Shown: positions 60,638 to 64,000 of the stretch, one piece after another
Position numbering within the stretch: position 1 is the stretch's first letter
How the letters are laid out: each line of letters starts with the position of its first letter
From: Vogesella urethralis
GTDB taxonomy: Bacteria; Pseudomonadota; Gammaproteobacteria; Burkholderiales; Chromobacteriaceae
Direction of reading: 5' to 3'
Assembly (NCBI RefSeq): GCF_007644045.2
Contig: NZ_VMDW02000051.1
Span: forward strand, 1 to 64,000
Length of the DNA stretch: 64,000 nt
The notes under the pieces: model-generated
The model's input: the letters and a program-made list of their open reading frames with translations, nothing else
Told to the model about the DNA's origin: nothing
Databases searched by the model: none
Made by a program: the position numbers and the translations under genes

Positions 60638-61855
60638 ATGTCGACATCCGCCTTTCTGGGACGTCAGCCTGTCTTGAACAGAAATCAGCAGCTCATAGGT
60701 TATGAGCTGCTTTTTCGTCGTGCAGACGACGCGGCGACCGCTACCCCCCACGCCCCCCTCGAAGCTGACACCCAGGTGCTGGTCAACGCCCTCAACAATA
60801 TGGGCACCAACTGGCTGATCGGCAGCAAGCTGGCCTTCATCAATGTGGGTGAAGCCATGCTGACCAGCGATTTTCTTGAGCTGCTGCCACCGCGCCGCGT
60901 AGTGCTGGACCTCGCGGCCAACATCCAGCCCACCAATGAAGTGGTGTCGCGAGTACGCTACCTGCGTTCGCTGGGCTTCGGCATTTCGCTGGACGATTTT
61001 TCTTTTGATGCACCGTCAGCTGCTCTGCTGGAACTGGCCAACTACGTAAAGCTGGACGTCCAGAGCATGACGCCGGCTCAGTTCCAGAGCCAGGCGGCGC
61101 GTCTGCGCAGCTACCCGGTAATCCGTATCGGAGAGCGCATCGAGTCTTACCAGCACTATAACCAGTGCCGTGACCTGGGGCTGGATGGCTACCAGGGCTA
61201 TTACTTTGCCAAGCCGGAAACGCTGTCTGCCAAGGTCATCCATCCGTCGTTCAGCAATACGCTGAAGCTGCTGAACCTGCTGCGCGCCGATGCACCGATC
61301 AAGGACATCGAAACCGTGCTCAAGTCCGACGTTGCGCTGTCGTTCAAGCTACTGCGCTACGTCAACTCTGCCGCCGCCGGGCTCAATACCACCATCAGCT
61401 CGTTCAGCCATGCCGTCACGGTATTGGGCTACCAGAAGCTGTACCGCTGGCTGACCCTGCTGCTGGTGACCAGCAATGAAAACCAGCACCTGGCGCCAGC
61501 CCTGCAGAAAACCGCCGTCACCCGTGCCCGGCTGATGGAAACCCTGGCCCAAGCCAGTGGTTTCAGCGGTGATCATTGCGACAACGCCTTTATTGCCGGC
61601 ATGTTCTCGCTGCTGGACGTCATCTTCGACATGCCGATGCAGACCATTCTGGAACACATCAGCTTGCCGGCAGAAATCCACGAAGTGCTCTCGCAGCACA
61701 CCGGCGGCCTGAGTCAGGTATATCATCTCGCCCTCGCACTGGAGGCCGGCGACCCCGCGCTGCCGCATCTGGCGCAAAAGCTGGCGCTGGACCCGGACCA
61801 GCTGAACCTGATTCACACCGCTGCCCTCGCTTGGGCAGAAGAACTCGGACTCTGA
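60638..61855 (+). CDS. EAL-HDOD domain signalling protein (CdgJ/YuxH type)
   Basis: A 405-aa protein: an EAL-like domain to about 200 in which the EAL core reads GYELLFR, followed by an HDOD domain (about 200-400, SNTLKLLNLLRADAPIKDIE). Related Vibrio CdgJ-type proteins have no phosphodiesterase activity and affect motility. The LDDFSFD segment retains part of the metal site. It lies 9 bp after cheA with no RBS visible, so it probably depends on translational coupling. Confidence 0.85.
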   Translation: MSTSAFLGRQPVLNRNQQLIGYELLFRRADDAATATPHAPLEADTQVLVNALNNMGTNWLIGSKLAFINVGEAMLTSDFLELLPPRRVVLDLAANIQPTNEVVSRVRYLRSLGFGISLDDFSFDAPSAALLELANYVKLDVQSMTPAQFQSQAARLRSYPVIRIGERIESYQHYNQCRDLGLDGYQGYYFAKPETLSAKVIHPSFSNTLKLLNLLRADAPIKDIETVLKSDVALSFKLLRYVNSAAAGLNTTISSFSHAVTVLGYQKLYRWLTLLLVTSNENQHLAPALQKTAVTRARLMETLAQASGFSGDHCDNAFIAGMFSLLDVIFDMPMQTILEHISLPAEIHEVLSQHTGGLSQVYHLALALEAGDPALPHLAQKLALDPDQLNLIHTAALAWAEELGL

Positions 61856-61864
61856 TTTACCCTG

Positions 61865-62503
61865 ATGAATTTACTTGCCATTGACTGTTCCAACCACAAT
61901 CTGTCGCTTGCCCTGCTGTGCGGCCAACAACTGCGCACGCTGCACCAGCAGGTTCGCCAGGGGCATTCCGACCACGCACTGGCAGGCATCCAGCAGTTAC
62001 TGGCCGAACAGCAACTCGCGCTGCCGCAACTGGACGCCATCCTGTACGGAAAAGGGCCGGGCGCCTTTACCGGCCTGCGCATTGCCGCCGGCATTGCGCT
62101 GGGGCTGGCCACGGCGGCCAACCTGCCACTGGTAGGTATCGGCACGTTGGACGCCGTGGCCTGTGCACTGCCCGGTGGCAACGGCATGGCCGTCATCGAT
62201 GCCCGCATGGGCGAAGTGTACGCAGCACGCTACCAGGACGGCGCGCAGCAGGGCGACATCAGCGTTGGCCATGCCGACGCACTGCCTCTGACAGGCATTG
62301 ACAGTCTGGCTGGCGACATCACCGCGCTGTTTGAAGGCAAAGGCCTGCAACTGTTTGCCACCGAACCACAGGCGGCCGACTATATCCGCCTGTACCAGGC
62401 TCACCCGGCACGCTACCCGCACAGCCATAGTGCCGATCTACTGTATGTGCGCAACAAGATCGCCCTGACGGCGGCAGAACAGCGCGAGCAGAAACGTGGA
62501 TAA
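61865..62503 (+). CDS. tsaB: tRNA threonylcarbamoyladenosine synthesis protein TsaB
   Basis: A 212-aa ASKHA-fold partner of TsaD/TsaE in making t6A37. N-terminal LLAIDCSNHNLSLALL and the GKGPGAFTGLRIAAGIALGLA region are typical. Overlaps the rimI start by 8 bases; tsaB-rimI order is common. Confidence 0.93.
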   Translation: MNLLAIDCSNHNLSLALLCGQQLRTLHQQVRQGHSDHALAGIQQLLAEQQLALPQLDAILYGKGPGAFTGLRIAAGIALGLATAANLPLVGIGTLDAVACALPGGNGMAVIDARMGEVYAARYQDGAQQGDISVGHADALPLTGIDSLAGDITALFEGKGLQLFATEPQAADYIRLYQAHPARYPHSHSADLLYVRNKIALTAAEQREQKRG

Positions 62504-62942
62504 CGTCCTGCTGGCCTGCCACGACGATGCCGACCGCATCGCAGCGGCGGAAGCCGAAACCACGCCGCACGCGTGGAGCCGCATCATGTACGCCAGCTCG
62601 CTGGGCAGCAGCCACGACCGGGTCTGGCTATGCCAGGACGGCCAACAGATACAAGGCGCTGCCGTGCTGATGCAGGTGCTGGATGAGGCCCACCTGCAAA
62701 ACTTCTTCATCCACTCTACCTGTCAGGGCCAGGGGCTGGGTTCGCAACTGTTGCAGCACGTGATGCAACAAGCCCGGCAGCAGGGGGCCAGCCAGATGTA
62801 CCTGGAAGTCCGCAGCAGCAACCAGATCGCACTGTCCCTGTATGAAAAGCACGGTTTCGCACACTATGCACAACGCAAGGCCTACTACCGTAACCCGGAT
62901 GGTCAGCGCGAGGATGCCGTCCTGATGAAGGTATCGCTATGA
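62496..62942 (+). CDS. rimI: Ribosomal protein bS18 alanine N-acetyltransferase RimI
   Basis: A 148-aa GNAT enzyme. The acetyl-CoA loop is seen in [20 protein letters not shown], and [19 protein letters not shown] is the RimI core. GTG start inside the end of tsaB. Confidence 0.92.
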   Translation: MDNVLLACHDDADRIAAAEAETTPHAWSRIMYASSLGSSHDRVWLCQDGQQIQGAAVLMQVLDEAHLQNFFIHSTCQGQGLGSQLLQHVMQQARQQGASQMYLEVRSSNQIALSLYEKHGFAHYAQRKAYYRNPDGQREDAVLMKVSL

Positions 62943-63760
62943 ACCGCCGCGCCTTCGTGCTGCACGAAATGGGGCATAGCCCGCTGTGGTTGCGCCGTGG
63001 GCATACCCTGGCACCTACCGATAGCGTACGCGACAGCACGCCTGCTCCGGCGGCCCCTTCTGTTATCGAAACCGCAGCAGAAGCCCCCAGCGCAATCAAC
63101 ATCACTAGCGCTGCGACGGCCAGCCCTGCCCCTACCATGCCACCACCAGCGTTGCTCGAGCCGGCGGCGCCCACCAGTGGCGCTGACAGCCCTGCCTTGC
63201 CCGCCCACGGGGACTGGCAGGCACTGCAACGCTGCGTGGCAGATTGCCAGCGCTGCGCGCTGGCGGCGACCCGCCAGCAAGTGGTAGTTGGCCGCGGCAG
63301 CACCCAGGCGCGTGTGCTGATCGTCGGCGAAGCCCCGGGCGAGCAAGAGGACAAACAAGGGCTGCCGTTTGTCGGCAAAGCCGGCCAGTTGCTGGAAAAC
63401 ATGTTGGCCGCCGCCGGTATCGACAGCCAGCAAGACGTCTATATCTGTAACGTCATCAAGTGCCGGCCACCGGGTAACCGCAACCCTGCCCCTGACGAAA
63501 TCGCCCACTGCCACGACTATCTGCGCTGGCAAATCGATAGCCTGCAACCAGAGATGATCGTCGCGCTGGGCCGCTTTGCCGCCCATACTCTACTGCAGAC
63601 CCAAGCGCCCATCAGCAGCCTGCGCCGCCAGGTGCACCAGGCCTACGGCAAACCGTTACTGGTTACCTTCCACCCGGCCTATCTGCTACGCAGTCCGGCC
63701 GAGAAAGCCAAAGCCTGGCAGGACTGGAGCCACGTCGCACGCCTGCTACCCGCCCGCTGA
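62939..63760 (+). CDS. Family 4 uracil-DNA glycosylase
   Basis: A 273-aa Fe-S uracil-DNA glycosylase. The N terminus ([18 protein letters not shown]) is followed by an Ala/Pro-rich linker to about residue 85. Then come the cluster cysteines near [10 protein letters not shown], motif A in [30 protein letters not shown], and motif B in [10 protein letters not shown]. It removes uracil from DNA. The ATG overlaps the rimI stop. Confidence 0.93.
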   Translation: MNRRAFVLHEMGHSPLWLRRGHTLAPTDSVRDSTPAPAAPSVIETAAEAPSAINITSAATASPAPTMPPPALLEPAAPTSGADSPALPAHGDWQALQRCVADCQRCALAATRQQVVVGRGSTQARVLIVGEAPGEQEDKQGLPFVGKAGQLLENMLAAAGIDSQQDVYICNVIKCRPPGNRNPAPDEIAHCHDYLRWQIDSLQPEMIVALGRFAAHTLLQTQAPISSLRRQVHQAYGKPLLVTFHPAYLLRSPAEKAKAWQDWSHVARLLPAR

Positions 63761-63846
63761 CATCCACCCGTTTGCACGGGCACATGCGATACCAGCGTGG
63801 CATGCGCTAGTATGGATACATTCCCTTGGCTGCCAGGATAGTGATC

Positions 63847-64000
63847 ATGCAGAAAAAAACTTTCTATCTGCTCGTTCTGATGGAAGTGCTGCTGATCGTC
63901 ACCCTGGCCATCCTGGCCGTACTACTGCTACTCCCCCTGCTGCAAACCGCGATGGCGGGCAATACATTGTTGTTGGCCGCTGGCATCGCCTGCCTGCTGG
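63847..64000 (+). CDS. Membrane protein, 5' part only (cut by window end)
   Basis: ATG with AGGA upstream opens MQKKTFYLLVLMEVLLIVTL and then a second very hydrophobic segment (AGNTLLLAAGIACLL), giving at least two membrane helices in the 51 codons visible. The family cannot be assigned from this piece. Confidence 0.5.
   Translation, partial: MQKKTFYLLVLMEVLLIVTLAILAVLLLLPLLQTAMAGNTLLLAAGIACLL

Noticed and set aside
63768-63781. Hairpin CCCGT-TTGC-ACGGG after the uracil-DNA glycosylase gene
   Set aside because: Short stem and no T run; not enough to call a terminator.

Overview
The window looks like a chromosomal stretch of a motile, GC-rich betaproteobacterium, most likely of the order Neisseriales (Chromobacteriaceae-like, e.g. 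the Vogesella/Chromobacterium/Aquitalea neighbourhood). This rests on overall protein character, the order metG / mdfA-like / apbC / murI, the initiator tRNA sequence, a tandem glycine riboswitch in front of gcvT, and the exosortase-B type exopolysaccharide locus. The genus is an inference, since no database search was possible.

Layout. (1) 1-900: two separate initiator tRNA-Met genes on the minus strand, each with its own promoter and terminator. The sequence beyond the 3' end of the distal one carries seven copies of an octamer (TGTGCCCA), resembling integrase arm sites of an element lying left of the window. (2) 1268-20920: an exopolysaccharide and protein-sorting locus. Eighteen minus-strand genes (epsL first, a secreted glycosidase-like gene last) are packed with 4-nt overlaps or short gaps, including exosortase B (xrtB), epsI, chain-length, export, kinase-like and PPIase partners, five glycosyltransferase genes, a pyruvyltransferase, a nitroreductase, a flippase and a polymerase. 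Two PEP-CTERM genes converge on its tail and a third lies inside it. (3) 21720-30114: housekeeping and transport genes (metG, mdfA-like, apbC, murI, metY, a CPBP protease). (4) 30302-36491: a GGDEF-EAL gene broken by an in-frame stop, a 463-bp inverted-repeat-bounded intergenic element, corC and a chemoreceptor. (5) 36591-41472: glycine cleavage genes gcvT, gcvH and gcvP with a riboswitch and promoter. (6) 41771-44992: a small orphan gene, an AdiC-like antiporter, gluQ and a 7Fe ferredoxin. (7) 45208-61855: two back-to-back chemotaxis clusters. The minus-strand one holds a FleS-like kinase, a STAS protein, cheY, cheA, cheW, a tandem-PAS receptor, cheR, cheB and cheD. The plus-strand one holds two cheV genes, cheY, cheZ, cheA and an EAL-HDOD protein. 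(8) 61865-64000: tsaB, rimI, a family-4 uracil-DNA glycosylase and a truncated membrane-protein gene.

How it fits together. The EPS genes would make, modify, flip, polymerise and export a polysaccharide while XrtB/EpsI process PEP-CTERM proteins that may associate with it. The chemotaxis clusters supply one receptor-adaptation module (R, B, D, tethered receptor) and one CheA-CheY-CheZ module with CheV adaptors. The broken GGDEF-EAL gene would have linked c-di-GMP to the switch between these lifestyles.

The most unusual signal is a 9-mer, GCGGCCAAC (GTTGGCCGC), found about 45 times by hand count against roughly one expected. It recurs as inverted pairs forming intergenic hairpins, the arrangement that DNA uptake sequences have in Neisseriaceae. 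Second is the nested inverted-repeat element at 32899-33361.
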